Virus record (IMG/VR): IMGVR_UViG_3300021354_000033
Span: 1 to 25,731 of that record
DNA from: a virus
Length of the DNA: 25,731 nucleotides
Reading direction: 5' to 3' (one strand)
Below, in pieces: positions 8,446-16,331 of the stretch. How positions within the stretch are numbered: position 1 is the first letter of the stretch; each line of letters opens with the position of its first letter. The notes below the pieces were generated by a model. That model made no database searches, was not told where the DNA came from, and worked only from the letters and a program-made list of their open reading frames with translations. A program made the translations under genes and the position numbers.

Positions 8446-8841
8446 TTAACCAGCGATGCGATAGAACACATAGGTAGCGTCGCCTGTTTTGCGAGCGCGC
8501 CATGTGCATGACGTTACCGCTAAAACAGCCGCAACACCAACTAAAGTACAACCAGTGCTAGCTGTAACAGTAGCCGCATCTGTATCGTCGGTATTGATAA
8601 TTACAAAGTCAAAACAACTATCAACTTTCATACTAGAAAAAGCAGCATCTAGCAAAACACCAGTAGGTACGGTTAAAGCACCTGCGGTACCGTTAAAAGT
8701 GATAATGCCTGTAGCCAATTCAGCAGGCGTCAATACGGCTGCCGCTGTTTTAGCTGTTGGGGTTGCTTGAGTTACGATGTTTACTTCGGTTAGGTTACCG
8801 TCACCTAATTGGTAACCGCCTGCGCCATTTGGAAGTGCCAT
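8446..8841 (-). CDS. 131-aa probable capsid decoration protein
   Basis: Starts MALPNGAGGYQLGDGNLTEV and is rich in Ala, Thr, Val and Gly with only a few charged residues. The repeated motif of Thr/Val-rich strands (EVNIVTQATPTA, GIITFNGTAG, FDFVIINTDD, VTASTGCTLVG, YVFYRIAG) suggests a single beta-sandwich domain. Small proteins with this start and composition are common directly after coat in phages and are often found in virions, where they act as decoration or cement. It has its own good ribosome site (AAGGAAT) and sits between a strong terminator after coat and a hairpin after its own stop, so its level could be set separately from the coat protein. The decoration role is inferred. Confidence 0.72.
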   Translation of the reverse strand: MALPNGAGGYQLGDGNLTEVNIVTQATPTAKTAAAVLTPAELATGIITFNGTAGALTVPTGVLLDAAFSSMKVDSCFDFVIINTDDTDAATVTASTGCTLVGVAAVLAVTSCTWRARKTGDATYVFYRIAG

Positions 8842-8868
8842 GATATTAATTCCTTAAAAAATTGATTT

Positions 8869-8893
8869 AAAAAGCCCCCGCTTGCGCGGGAGC
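8869..8893 (-). terminator. Strong intrinsic terminator after the coat gene
   Basis: On the minus strand an 8-bp stem GCTCCCGC / GCGGGGGC with a GCAA tetraloop (one G-T wobble) is followed directly by TTTTT. It begins eight bases after the coat stop codon. Because the operon continues beyond it, it probably ends a major share of transcripts so that coat is made in excess over downstream tail proteins, or it protects the coat mRNA 3' end. Confidence 0.85.
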
Positions 8894-8900
8894 AATTTGA

Positions 8901-10109
8901 TTAACCCCAGATACGGCAAGCCATTTGTGGGCGAATCGTGCTAAAGCCATACAGAACGTCAATACGGCAAGGTAAACGGTCATTGTTGATGTCGTACTGA
9001 CGTACAACGCGCAATGAAATACCGTTATGAACTTGGCGGGAAGCCATGTCAACACCTTGTGGTAACAACAAGTCGGCGGTCGCAAAAGTGATCGCATCTT
9101 TGTGGTAAACCAAGTTTTGAGCGTACTGAGTGGAAGCAGATCCAACCATAGTAACCACAGCGCCAGCAACAGGGAATGAGTTAACAGTAGCTAACGCATT
9201 TGTTGGTGTGTAAATAGCTGGAGAGATATTTACAGTAGCTGTAGTAGTACCAGTGTTAGTAGCTGTACCAGAAGTTACAACGAACTGTTGCAAACTACCT
9301 GTAGACTCACGGGTTTGTGGGTTAACTGCGTATACGTTAGCGATTGTAAATACGTCGCCTACGTTCCATGTACCTGCACCTGTAAAGGTAAGACCCAAAG
9401 TAGCTTGACCTTGTGTAGTAACTGTAGCGGTATTGGTAATAGTCGTACCCCAAGCACCATTGGTATGTTGCTTGATAGATTGGCTCATGTTAACTTCTTC
9501 GTAGCCCAATACGCCCATACCCATCATGCCATTCTTGAATTGACGGCTGATTGTGTCTGTAGGATTAAACAGACCTTTCATACCTTCAACCAAACCTGCG
9601 TTGGCTGCTGGGTTAACAGTAGCGTAACGTGGGGACATAACAGCAGCATTTTCATTCAACTTTTGTTGAGCTTGTAACAGCACCAAAGAAGTAGAAGGAG
9701 TCTGACCAGGTGTACCAACAGTGCTATAGATAGCTTTGTAAGCATTAGCTACGTCAGCATCAATAGAAGATGCCAATTGGCTAATACGAGGCTTCAATAC
9801 GCGTTCTGCGAAGTCATCTAATTGCATTGTCAATTCAGCAGAAGTGAAGTTAACACCAATGTGCTTTTGTGACGCTACAGTTAAAGTTGTGAACTGTTCG
9901 TTGTCGTCTTGAACTTGCAAGGCGGCACCGTCAGTTACCAAAGCGCGGTCTGGTAGGCGGATACGGAGAGTAGAACCAATTTTGGCACCTTCAACAGCGA
10001 AAGAGTCATCATATTGGCGGTTTACGTTGCGTGTGAGTACAAGGTTGTTCTCGAGAATCTCGAGAGCTTTTCTTGTAATCATGTCGATGGTTAAGATCGA
10101 ATTTGACAT
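8901..10109 (-). CDS. P22-type major capsid (coat) protein
   Basis: A 402-aa coat protein. P22 coat is 430 aa. The N-terminus MSNSILTIDMITRKALEILE, followed by LVLTRNVNRQYDDSFA, KIGSTLRIRLP and a later HIGVNFTSAELTMQLDDF, has the order seen in the P22 coat family, a HK97-fold shell protein. Residues ~220-330 form a beta-rich, Thr/Val/Gly-rich insertion (GTWNVGDVFTIANVYAVN, TRESTGSLQQFVVTSG) in the position of the P22 insertion (I) domain. The C-terminal part has DLLLPQGVDMASR and ISLRVVRQYDINND before RIDVLYGFSTIRP, which fits the end of that family. It directly follows the scaffold gene and is followed by a strong terminator, as expected for the most abundant virion protein. Confidence 0.92.
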   Translation of the reverse strand: MSNSILTIDMITRKALEILENNLVLTRNVNRQYDDSFAVEGAKIGSTLRIRLPDRALVTDGAALQVQDDNEQFTTLTVASQKHIGVNFTSAELTMQLDDFAERVLKPRISQLASSIDADVANAYKAIYSTVGTPGQTPSTSLVLLQAQQKLNENAAVMSPRYATVNPAANAGLVEGMKGLFNPTDTISRQFKNGMMGMGVLGYEEVNMSQSIKQHTNGAWGTTITNTATVTTQGQATLGLTFTGAGTWNVGDVFTIANVYAVNPQTRESTGSLQQFVVTSGTATNTGTTTATVNISPAIYTPTNALATVNSFPVAGAVVTMVGSASTQYAQNLVYHKDAITFATADLLLPQGVDMASRQVHNGISLRVVRQYDINNDRLPCRIDVLYGFSTIRPQMACRIWG

Positions 10110-10133
10110 AATAAAGTCCTAATTAAAAAATAG

Positions 10134-10919
10134 TTAGCGGTTTCTCTGCGCTTCCCACTTTTTGGTCTGACGTTGGCGTTCAGCTTCGATCCACTCTGAT
10201 GTACTCAGACTCTTGATAGAGCGAGGATCAGTTGTATCTAAACTAGGCGATCCAGAGGATCGTGCCGTAATCGGAGCAATTGGTGCTGGGGCGCTCGAAG
10301 TCTTTTTTACTACTGGGTTATCAGCTAATTTAGCCTCAATTTTCCCTAATTCTTTTGCCTGCTGGAGGGGCGATAAACGAGAAATACGATCAGCTTCTTT
10401 CGGATTAGACCCTAGGTAATAAGCCATATCGGGGCCAACATCGGAAGATTGAATCGTTTGAGCCATCGCATCAGTAATCGGAAGCTTGGGGTTATACGCA
10501 ACTTGTTCAAAGTCATCGTACTTATTCCGCGCATCTTCTTCTTTGTCGTGATAGGACTCAATGATCTCAGACTGCGCTCTAGCTTGTTCACGCCTAGCAA
10601 GCAATTCTTCTGCCTTACGCTCTGCCAAAACTTCGGCATATTCGTCAGGCGAATTAAACTGCTCAATCGGCGGGATTTCTACTGGGGCTTTTCGAGCTTG
10701 TGCTTCTGTCGCTCTAGCTGCCTGTTCTCTTTCCCACTTACGTTGTTCTCTAGCTAGACGTTTCCCGATCAGCGCATCCACATCCTCTTGAGAGAAGGTT
10801 TTAGCCGCTTCTGCGGTATTTTCTGCTTCCGGCGCAACTACTTCAGCTTCAGGTACAGCCGTTGCTACCTGTTCTGGCGCGGATACTTCCGCTGGTACTA
10901 CTTCTTGACTTTCGTCCAT
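10134..10919 (-). CDS. Capsid scaffolding protein (P22 gp8-like)
   Basis: A 261-aa highly charged protein located directly before coat. The first ~45 residues are acidic and Ala/Pro/Val-rich (MDESQEVVPAEVSAPEQVAT), followed by FSQEDVDALIGKRLAREQRK, a segment typical of phage scaffolds, and a long Arg/Glu/Ala helix (residues ~50-125) likely to be coiled coil. The C-terminal ~20 residues are strongly basic with Trp (WIEAERQRQTKKWEAQRNR), matching the basic coat-binding helix-turn-helix end of P22 gp8 in character. Known scaffolds direct coat assembly and then leave the procapsid. Length is somewhat shorter than P22 gp8 (303 aa). A ribosome site AAGGAA precedes the ATG. Confidence 0.87.
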   Translation of the reverse strand: MDESQEVVPAEVSAPEQVATAVPEAEVVAPEAENTAEAAKTFSQEDVDALIGKRLAREQRKWEREQAARATEAQARKAPVEIPPIEQFNSPDEYAEVLAERKAEELLARREQARAQSEIIESYHDKEEDARNKYDDFEQVAYNPKLPITDAMAQTIQSSDVGPDMAYYLGSNPKEADRISRLSPLQQAKELGKIEAKLADNPVVKKTSSAPAPIAPITARSSGSPSLDTTDPRSIKSLSTSEWIEAERQRQTKKWEAQRNR

Positions 10920-10940
10920 TTCGATGTTTCCTTAGAAACC

Positions 10941-10957
10941 CTGGTGTATCGCACCAG
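10941..10957. other. Hairpin upstream of the scaffold gene
   Basis: A 6-bp stem CTGGTG / CACCAG with a 5-nt loop sits in the 55-bp gap between the 89-aa gene and the scaffold gene. On the minus strand it is followed by GGTTTC, too poor in T for an efficient terminator. It may be a partial terminator or RNA-processing site. Confidence 0.4.
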
Positions 10958-10974
10958 TACGATTTAATTTTGTA

Positions 10975-11244
10975 TTATTCGTAGACTACTGTAAATGCGG
11001 CAGTATTAGCAAGCACAATATACAAGCCTTTACTAAAAAAGATTCCGTTTGGAAAGCTTAGGTATTGAGTGGCTGCGGCTACCGCAAAAGTATTAGCAAT
11101 TTTTGGGTCATCTGTACTTGCAGTAGCGCTATCATAAACAGCAAGCGTAGGGCTACTACTACCGCTGCTTACAAAAATACCGAAAATTTTGCCCCCACCA
11201 ATTTTTACTTGGTCGGTAGCTGCTATTTGTTTAAAGTTTGCCAT
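10975..11244 (-). CDS. 89-aa probable small virion protein
   Basis: Starts MANFKQIAATDQVKIGGGKI and is made of short hydrophobic strands (FGIFVSSGS, PTLAVYDSA, YLSFPNGIFFSKGLYIVLAN, AFTVVYE) with turns rich in Ser, Gly and Asp. It looks like a small beta-sandwich or jelly-roll protein of the type often found as a capsid decoration or minor head protein. It sits between a Dps-like gene and the scaffold gene in the head operon, with AAGGA before the ATG. No family is recognised with certainty, and no membrane or signal segment is seen. Confidence 0.68.
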   Translation of the reverse strand: MANFKQIAATDQVKIGGGKIFGIFVSSGSSSPTLAVYDSATASTDDPKIANTFAVAAATQYLSFPNGIFFSKGLYIVLANTAAFTVVYE

Positions 11245-11254
11245 GATTAAGTCC

Positions 11255-11617
11255 TTACGCTAAAAAGCGGAGTTTGTAGAGGGTAGAAAGGTATAGCTCA
11301 ATAATGCCGTCAATTAAGTTCTGTAATGGTGTGTCATCTTTATCGCAAACATCGTATCGCATTGCTTCAATCTCAGCAAGTTGCGATTCTAAGAATTCAA
11401 CGACATTACTTGTTTTTTTAGCGGACATTAAGCTAATTGGGCCAATCAAACCGTGACGACCTTGGTATGCTTCAGCAAATGAGTCAGCCAAATCAATAAT
11501 ACCCTCGTAAAACTTTTGCAAAGCCTTATGCTTTGCGTAGCTACGGGTATTCAAATGAACCGAATGGGTTACATCACGGGCTAAAAAAAACATTCCTACA
11601 AAATCAGAGCATTTCAT
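11255..11617 (-). CDS. Dps/ferritin-like small helical protein (DUF5856-type)
   Basis: A 120-aa helical protein starting MKCSDFVGMFFLARDVTHSV. Residues 18-56 read like the first helices of Dps: H18 and H21 (in HLN, compare HWN of Dps), H30, D45, E49, then YQGRHG. The spacings H30 to D45 (15) and D45 to E49 (4) equal those of the E. coli Dps ferroxidase ligands H63, D78 and E82 as I remember them; the residue matching Dps D67 is Q34, so one ligand is missing. The C-terminus (DDTPLQNLIDGIIELYLSTL) recalls the last Dps helix. I also recall a phage group called DUF5856 with this pattern. Its start overlaps the end of the portal gene by four bases (ATGA type), placing it in the head operon. Whether it binds iron or is a virion part is open. 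Confidence 0.68.
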   Translation of the reverse strand: MKCSDFVGMFFLARDVTHSVHLNTRSYAKHKALQKFYEGIIDLADSFAEAYQGRHGLIGPISLMSAKKTSNVVEFLESQLAEIEAMRYDVCDKDDTPLQNLIDGIIELYLSTLYKLRFLA

Positions 11618-13881
11618 TGTGGTGGCATCCCTTGTGGTGGCATTTGTTCAGGCATAGCGCCTTGCGGTGGCATTGGTTGACCTTGAGGCTGCATTGGTTG
11701 TTCCATCTGCGCTTCTCTTTGATCTTCTTCTTGCATATCCATGCTTGTATCACGTTGCATCTCAGTTACAAGATCGCCATTCACCATCATGCCATGCACA
11801 GTTCCCATGACAATATCTTGGATCTGTTCAGGCGACATAGAAGCTTGAACCGCAGATAAACGCTTGGTTTCAGCATCAAATAGCTTGATTTGGGCTTCAA
11901 AGTCTTTACGTTCCAAGTCTTGCATCTCAATCGAATGACCGACATTCTGAAGCATAGAGTGCATACCTTCCATCTCTTTGCCCATCGCTTCAATCTGCTG
12001 TTGAGCAGCTTGCAAGGCAGGATCTTCGTCTGTACTAGACATCAGCTTAGGATCAATCGTCTTTTCTAGGCGTTTAGCCATCTCTTGAGCGCCAGGCCAA
12101 TCCATATTCTTAACAAATAGATCGCCAGCAACCGCCCACAACTGAGGATTGCCTTGAAGAATCTGAGCCATAGCTTCCATCGCTTCTTGGCGCTTGGTCA
12201 TGTAGCCTGGACCTGTAGTAGCCACGACATCATAGATACCAACGCTAGGGTTATAGACTTTTTCAATCACAATGCCTTGCTGATCCACGATTTTTTTAAC
12301 CGGCTCAGGTTGCTCAGGGTTTAACTTGACCATCGACACTTCGCCATCCACGCCTACGATACGAGCAATACGCTCGGTGTCGTAAATTTTAGGGATAAGG
12401 TCAATTAATTGACGAGTTGCAAAGCGAATTGCTTTAGTCAGGTTGTCGCCGTAGTGGAAAGTACCCACATCGCCTTGACGCTCACGCGCAAGGATTGCTT
12501 TACCTGAACGCTCGTTAGAAGTTTGTCCAAGACTAGAGTCATATTGACCGGTAGTGGACTTAATATCGTCACTTGCACCCATTTTGGCTTGAATAAGTCC
12601 AGTTTGTGCCAAAGGAGGTGGGGCGCGTTGTGGAAGTGGCAATGTTGCGCCCATTCCATCGGTAACATCAGGATTAACTTCCAAATACGGCCAATTGGTC
12701 GTGTTTGCAGTTTTCCATTGGGTCTCATAACCCTCAAATTGACCGCCGTAACCAATAAACGGTGCTTTTGGAGCCAATGCAAGCATCTCAGCTTCTTGAG
12801 ATACCCAGTAGTTGTACATACGCTGTGCATCTTTGGCATTACGAACTAAACCAGACACATAAATGCGACCATCTACCTCAAATTCGTTACCAATTACGCG
12901 TACTACAGGAATCCATTTACCCGCCCATTCTTGTTCTTCAAGAACTTCGTAGCCATTGGTTTTCATCCACATGACTTTTTTAACATCAACGGTGCGGGTT
13001 TTAATGGGTTTTAAGCCCATTTCTTTCATTTGCTTATCTTCAGAACTGTTATCGTAAAACGATTGATTGCCTGGGTACAAGTTAAGCTTAGTTGGGGTAT
13101 GTGTGTAGTAAAAATACTCAACAATACGAATTGTGTTTTCGTTTAGCCATTGGGATAGGGAATCATCACCTACGCCTTGGGACATAATCGAAGTAATCGG
13201 CGCTGCGTTTGGGAATTGACGTTCATACTCGTCTTTTTCCATGTCTTGACTAATAAAACACCATTCAGCATCGCAACCAGCAGGGTCTTGGATCATCGGA
13301 TCCATATAAACGCTAAATGCGTTGCGAATACGACCTAGACGAATGTCTTGGTCAAAACTATTGTCGTAGCAAAACTCGGTCAAGATACGGAAGTACCCTT
13401 CGCCATACGTTACTTGGTTTTCACACGCAGTGTCATAGACCACATCGGCGTCAGACATATACTCGATATGGCGAACCATACCTTCAAACACTTCCGCTAC
13501 TTCAATGTCGCCTTTATCGTCCGCAGGGATTACTTTCCCAGAGGGTCGATTCTGACGTTGCTCGTTTGTTACTTGTTTGACGTGTTGTGGCAGCTTGTTA
13601 ATAGTAAGGCAAGGTCTTGCGTTGATGGTCTGCCCTTGAACAGATCCGCGAGTTGCCAATACGTCAGCAGGCCATTGCCATTGATTATCTGGAGAACCAG
13701 CCATAAATCGAAGGTCATCTAGCTCGTCCTCACGACTTTCGGAATACGCAGACATTGCCATTTGAAAGCGATGGCGCATTGTAGCAAGCGTATCAGACTG
13801 CTCATTTGGAGTAGTGGTGGGATTACTACCTACGTTGGCTACTTTGCCAACGATATTCATTGAAGTTTGGTCATACGCCAT
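11614..13881 (-). CDS. P22-type portal protein
   Basis: A 755-aa portal protein (P22 gp1 is 725 aa) forming the dodecameric DNA channel at the capsid vertex. The order of segments fits the P22 family: an N-terminal region with RHRFQMAMSAYSESREDELD and FMAGSPDNQWQWP, then RPCLTINKLPQHVKQVTNEQ, QNRPSGKVIP, a YDTACENQVTYGEGYFRILT block and MDPMIQDPAGCDAEWCFIS. A helical stretch with QIEAMGKEMEGMHSMLQNVG (about residues 630-690) probably forms the long barrel-like coiled coil. The final ~35 residues are a Met/Gln/Pro-rich tail with repeated QPMPPQG-like units. The start lies 11 bases inside the end of the GroES-like gene, so the two are co-translated. Identification is strong. Confidence 0.92.
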   Translation of the reverse strand: MAYDQTSMNIVGKVANVGSNPTTTPNEQSDTLATMRHRFQMAMSAYSESREDELDDLRFMAGSPDNQWQWPADVLATRGSVQGQTINARPCLTINKLPQHVKQVTNEQRQNRPSGKVIPADDKGDIEVAEVFEGMVRHIEYMSDADVVYDTACENQVTYGEGYFRILTEFCYDNSFDQDIRLGRIRNAFSVYMDPMIQDPAGCDAEWCFISQDMEKDEYERQFPNAAPITSIMSQGVGDDSLSQWLNENTIRIVEYFYYTHTPTKLNLYPGNQSFYDNSSEDKQMKEMGLKPIKTRTVDVKKVMWMKTNGYEVLEEQEWAGKWIPVVRVIGNEFEVDGRIYVSGLVRNAKDAQRMYNYWVSQEAEMLALAPKAPFIGYGGQFEGYETQWKTANTTNWPYLEVNPDVTDGMGATLPLPQRAPPPLAQTGLIQAKMGASDDIKSTTGQYDSSLGQTSNERSGKAILARERQGDVGTFHYGDNLTKAIRFATRQLIDLIPKIYDTERIARIVGVDGEVSMVKLNPEQPEPVKKIVDQQGIVIEKVYNPSVGIYDVVATTGPGYMTKRQEAMEAMAQILQGNPQLWAVAGDLFVKNMDWPGAQEMAKRLEKTIDPKLMSSTDEDPALQAAQQQIEAMGKEMEGMHSMLQNVGHSIEMQDLERKDFEAQIKLFDAETKRLSAVQASMSPEQIQDIVMGTVHGMMVNGDLVTEMQRDTSMDMQEEDQREAQMEQPMQPQGQPMPPQGAMPEQMPPQGMPPQ

Positions 13882-14149
13882 TTAGTATTCCGATCACATC
13901 AGGCTCACGCATCATAAGCAATTCCTCGCCATCAATAGTGACCTTTTGCCCCGAATGTTCTCCGAATAGCACATGGTCGCCATCTTTAACGCTCATAGGT
14001 TCAAGGAATCCCTTTGGATTCTTTTTACCTTCACCAATTGCCACAATGATACCGCTAAATAATTTGTTTTGGGGTAAAACTATTAGCTCAGATAATTTTT
14101 CTGTGTCTTGACGAATTAAAACACAATTACTTAGAGGTTTTAGACTCAT
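13871..14149 (-). CDS. GroES-like co-chaperonin
   Basis: A 92-aa protein with the full length and layout of a bacterial GroES (about 95 aa). It starts MSLKPLSNCVLIRQDTEKLS, carries the I-V-L tripeptide at residues 23-25 in the place of the GroES mobile loop that binds GroEL, then GIIVAIGEG (33-41), MSVKDGDHVLFGEHSG (52-67), KVTIDGEELLMM (69-80) and EPDVIGIL (82-89), each matching a conserved GroES block. In phages such as T4 (gp31) a phage GroES replaces the host one for folding the capsid protein; the same is inferred here. It lies between a 47-aa gene (ATGA overlap) and portal (11-bp overlap) in the head operon. No GroEL is present in the window, so it should work with host GroEL. Confidence 0.88.
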   Translation of the reverse strand: MSLKPLSNCVLIRQDTEKLSELIVLPQNKLFSGIIVAIGEGKKNPKGFLEPMSVKDGDHVLFGEHSGQKVTIDGEELLMMREPDVIGILNGV

Positions 14150-14289
14150 TTTTTAGCTTTGCCTTTGTTGGCTTCACGCTTGACACTGTACGCAATGGCA
14201 ACGGCTTGCTTGACCGGACGACCGCTTTTGACTTCGGCTGCGACGTTTTTACGGAAGGCTTCTTTGCTGGTGCTTTTTTTGAGAGGCAT
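14146..14289 (-). CDS. 47-aa basic conserved phage protein
   Basis: Translated by hand: it starts MPLKKSTSKEAFRKNVAAEV and continues KSGRPVKQAVAIAYSVKREA before a Lys-rich end. Small basic proteins with the MPLKKG/STSK..F..N...E...G.P..QAVAIA pattern are, from memory, widespread in phages near terminase and portal genes, with no known function. An AAAAAGGAG ribosome site lies about seven bases before the ATG at 14289, and the TGA overlaps the GroES-like start (ATGA). These facts favour this frame over a second ORF (14127-14351) that covers the same DNA in another frame. It is likely a helical nucleic-acid-binding protein, judged by charge only. Confidence 0.75.
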   Translation of the reverse strand: MPLKKSTSKEAFRKNVAAEVKSGRPVKQAVAIAYSVKREANKGKAKK

Positions 14290-14352
14290 GGTTGCTCCTT
14301 TTTAGGCTTTTTACGCCCGAAGTTAAAAATTGCTAAAACCGTTTTCCACATA

Positions 14353-15882
14353 TTAGCTCCCCATCCATGAGTTAAGGGCTGCGCTTTGCGACTGATACGT
14401 TTGTTTGCGAAGTATACCTTTAGATTCCCGATGTGCAACAGGAAATGCAAACGTCAGGGCGATGGCATCAGCCGAGTCAGGTGACGCCAAGCCTCTAGCT
14501 TTCATGTCTTTTTTGGACTCCAAGTAAATGGCGCCCTTAGAGTCAGGCTTCATCAATGGTGAGATCAGGTCAGTCTTAAGTGTTTTTTCCTTGGGGATGG
14601 ACGCGTTCTTAAGCCAATCCTTCATCTGCCCCCAAATCTGCGCTCTCATGTTGCCATACATCATAGGGTTGCGGCTCTTGTTCGCAAAGTTCACACCGCG
14701 TATCTTGTAGCGTTGTTCTTTGAGTCGGTCAACCACACCCGCGCCTAAGCCACCTTCGTCAATGGCTACGACTGCTGGGCTGTACTGCTCGATGGCTTCG
14801 ATGACATGACCGACCACTACCATCGTATCGTCACCCTTGAACTTACGGATCTCTACGATGTCCCTGCCCTGGCGCACCGCAATGACGGTCGAGTCCGAGC
14901 CAAACCGGGCAGGATCAACACCCATTACGATGGGCGCGGAGTCATCTTGCCATTTGTCCCGTTTCATTGCTTCGTCCACCAAGGTGGAGGAGATGAACTG
15001 ATCGTCGCCTTCCGATGGGAACGAACCATATACTTCAACGTGCGCCTGGTACGAATCAGGGCCGTATTCTTCAATGATCTGGTTATACACGTTCTTATCG
15101 GTACCTTCTACATCCCTAGCGTCCACTTGCCTAGATTGCCAAAAGTCACGCTTGCTACCCTCGATGGCTTCATAGAAGTAGCCTGTATTGCGACGCGGGT
15201 TAGAGAAACAACACCAAAAGCGGTTGGGCGTGTTCTCTGTAAAGAACCCGCTTGTCACCGCCCAGATGGAGTCGTCAATACCTGACGCCTCATCAAACAC
15301 GACCATTACCCCATCGTAGTTGTGAACACCGGCGAACGAATCAGGATTCTCAGCCGACCAAAGCCGCCCTTCTAAGTTCCAATAACGTGTGCCTTTCTTG
15401 AGGTCACGCTCGACTAGCTCAGTCAGCCATTTGGCAGGCATTACCCTTGTGGCGCTAATCTCCCACCAGTGGGTATTGATCGACATGGACGACCACTTAG
15501 TGATCTCAGCCCAAGTTACTGAGCGTAGTTGCGATTCGCTGTTGGCTGACACGATGACGGTCGACCCGATGCGGGTAGTCATCATCCACAGGACTAGCCA
15601 GGACACTAGGGCTGACTTACCAATACCACGCCCAGAGGCGATGGCTAATCTTAAGACGTCAAAGTCAACCTTGCCATTGTTTGTTTTGATGTGATCTGCC
15701 AAGTCTTGTAACACCTGGCGCTGCCACTTGCGTGGGCCAGTGAAGTGTTCAAGTGGCGTACCCGCTTGTCCCCAAGGAAACGCAAACATCACGAACGCTA
15801 GCGGGTTGTCCTTGATGCTTGGACTCCATAGCCGCGCCATAAGTTCCATTTCATCTTCGGCAGAATACCGTGGTTCTTGCAT
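14353..15882 (-). CDS. terL: Terminase large subunit (ATPase-nuclease)
   Basis: A 509-aa DNA-packaging motor protein. The ATPase domain shows a Walker A at residues 83-90 (SGRGIGKS), a coupling-like segment, and a Walker B at 192-198 (VMVVFDE). The nuclease domain follows with acidic residues at D323 (GVDPARFGSD), D375 (VVAIDEGG) and the SPDSADA segment (D469/D472), the usual three RNase H-like metal positions that cut concatemeric DNA. Length and order are close to P22 gp2 (499 aa). The start overlaps the terS stop by one base (TAATG), so the two subunits are translationally coupled. Headful (pac) packaging is likely by analogy with P22; the sequence itself does not prove it. Confidence 0.93.
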   Translation of the reverse strand: MQEPRYSAEDEMELMARLWSPSIKDNPLAFVMFAFPWGQAGTPLEHFTGPRKWQRQVLQDLADHIKTNNGKVDFDVLRLAIASGRGIGKSALVSWLVLWMMTTRIGSTVIVSANSESQLRSVTWAEITKWSSMSINTHWWEISATRVMPAKWLTELVERDLKKGTRYWNLEGRLWSAENPDSFAGVHNYDGVMVVFDEASGIDDSIWAVTSGFFTENTPNRFWCCFSNPRRNTGYFYEAIEGSKRDFWQSRQVDARDVEGTDKNVYNQIIEEYGPDSYQAHVEVYGSFPSEGDDQFISSTLVDEAMKRDKWQDDSAPIVMGVDPARFGSDSTVIAVRQGRDIVEIRKFKGDDTMVVVGHVIEAIEQYSPAVVAIDEGGLGAGVVDRLKEQRYKIRGVNFANKSRNPMMYGNMRAQIWGQMKDWLKNASIPKEKTLKTDLISPLMKPDSKGAIYLESKKDMKARGLASPDSADAIALTFAFPVAHRESKGILRKQTYQSQSAALNSWMGS

Positions 15883-16331
15883 TAGGCGGCTTTAAGTTTT
15901 TTAGTTGGTAGTTCTTTAAATTCTACGCTTTGAGGTTCACTAGCTGTGAGGGCGTCGATGACGCGAGATTGCGCTTGCTCGAGAGCAGCGGTGATTGAGA
16001 TGCGTTGTTCAACGTCGATGGATAGTTGCTGTTTGGCAACCCATCCGTGGACATTTTGCAAGATGGCAAGCGCTGCTTTGGCGTCGCCTTCTTTTGCAGC
16101 AAGATGCAATAGTTCGCTAGCTTCATATTCACCCTCGGCTCTGCCTGTTAATTCTGCCCATTCAGCGATGGGATCAAATTGCACTAACTGACGATATTCG
16201 GTGGGGAGCATACCGGCTGCTAACGCCAACGAATCTCCCTTAAGGCCGAGTTTGGCGGCTTTCTTGATTGCTTCAAGCCGTGACTCTGTAGCTTGCAGCT
16301 TACGAGGTTCATAAGGAAAGGATACAAACAT
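15882..16331 (-). CDS. terS: Terminase small subunit (probable)
   Basis: A 149-aa mainly helical protein directly before terL and coupled to it. The first half (residues ~14-60) has a helix-turn-helix-like order (ESRLEAIKKAAKLGLKGDSL, then ALAAGMLPTEYRQLV), fitting a DNA-binding domain that recognises the packaging site. The middle (EASELLHLAAKEGDAKAALA, then ILQNVHGW) and the QRISITAALEQAQSRVIDAL segment resemble other small terminase subunits, where they mediate ring formation. The ATG at 16331 has no good ribosome site (CTTCCCTC upstream), so it may be poorly translated or the true start may differ slightly. Assignment rests on position plus helical pattern. Confidence 0.82.
   Translation of the reverse strand: MFVSFPYEPRKLQATESRLEAIKKAAKLGLKGDSLALAAGMLPTEYRQLVQFDPIAEWAELTGRAEGEYEASELLHLAAKEGDAKAALAILQNVHGWVAKQQLSIDVEQRISITAALEQAQSRVIDALTASEPQSVEFKELPTKKLKAA

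Noticed and set aside
14806-15285. 159-codon plus-strand open frame
   Set aside because: Lies wholly inside terL, which has clear motifs; no ribosome site and no sensible domain.
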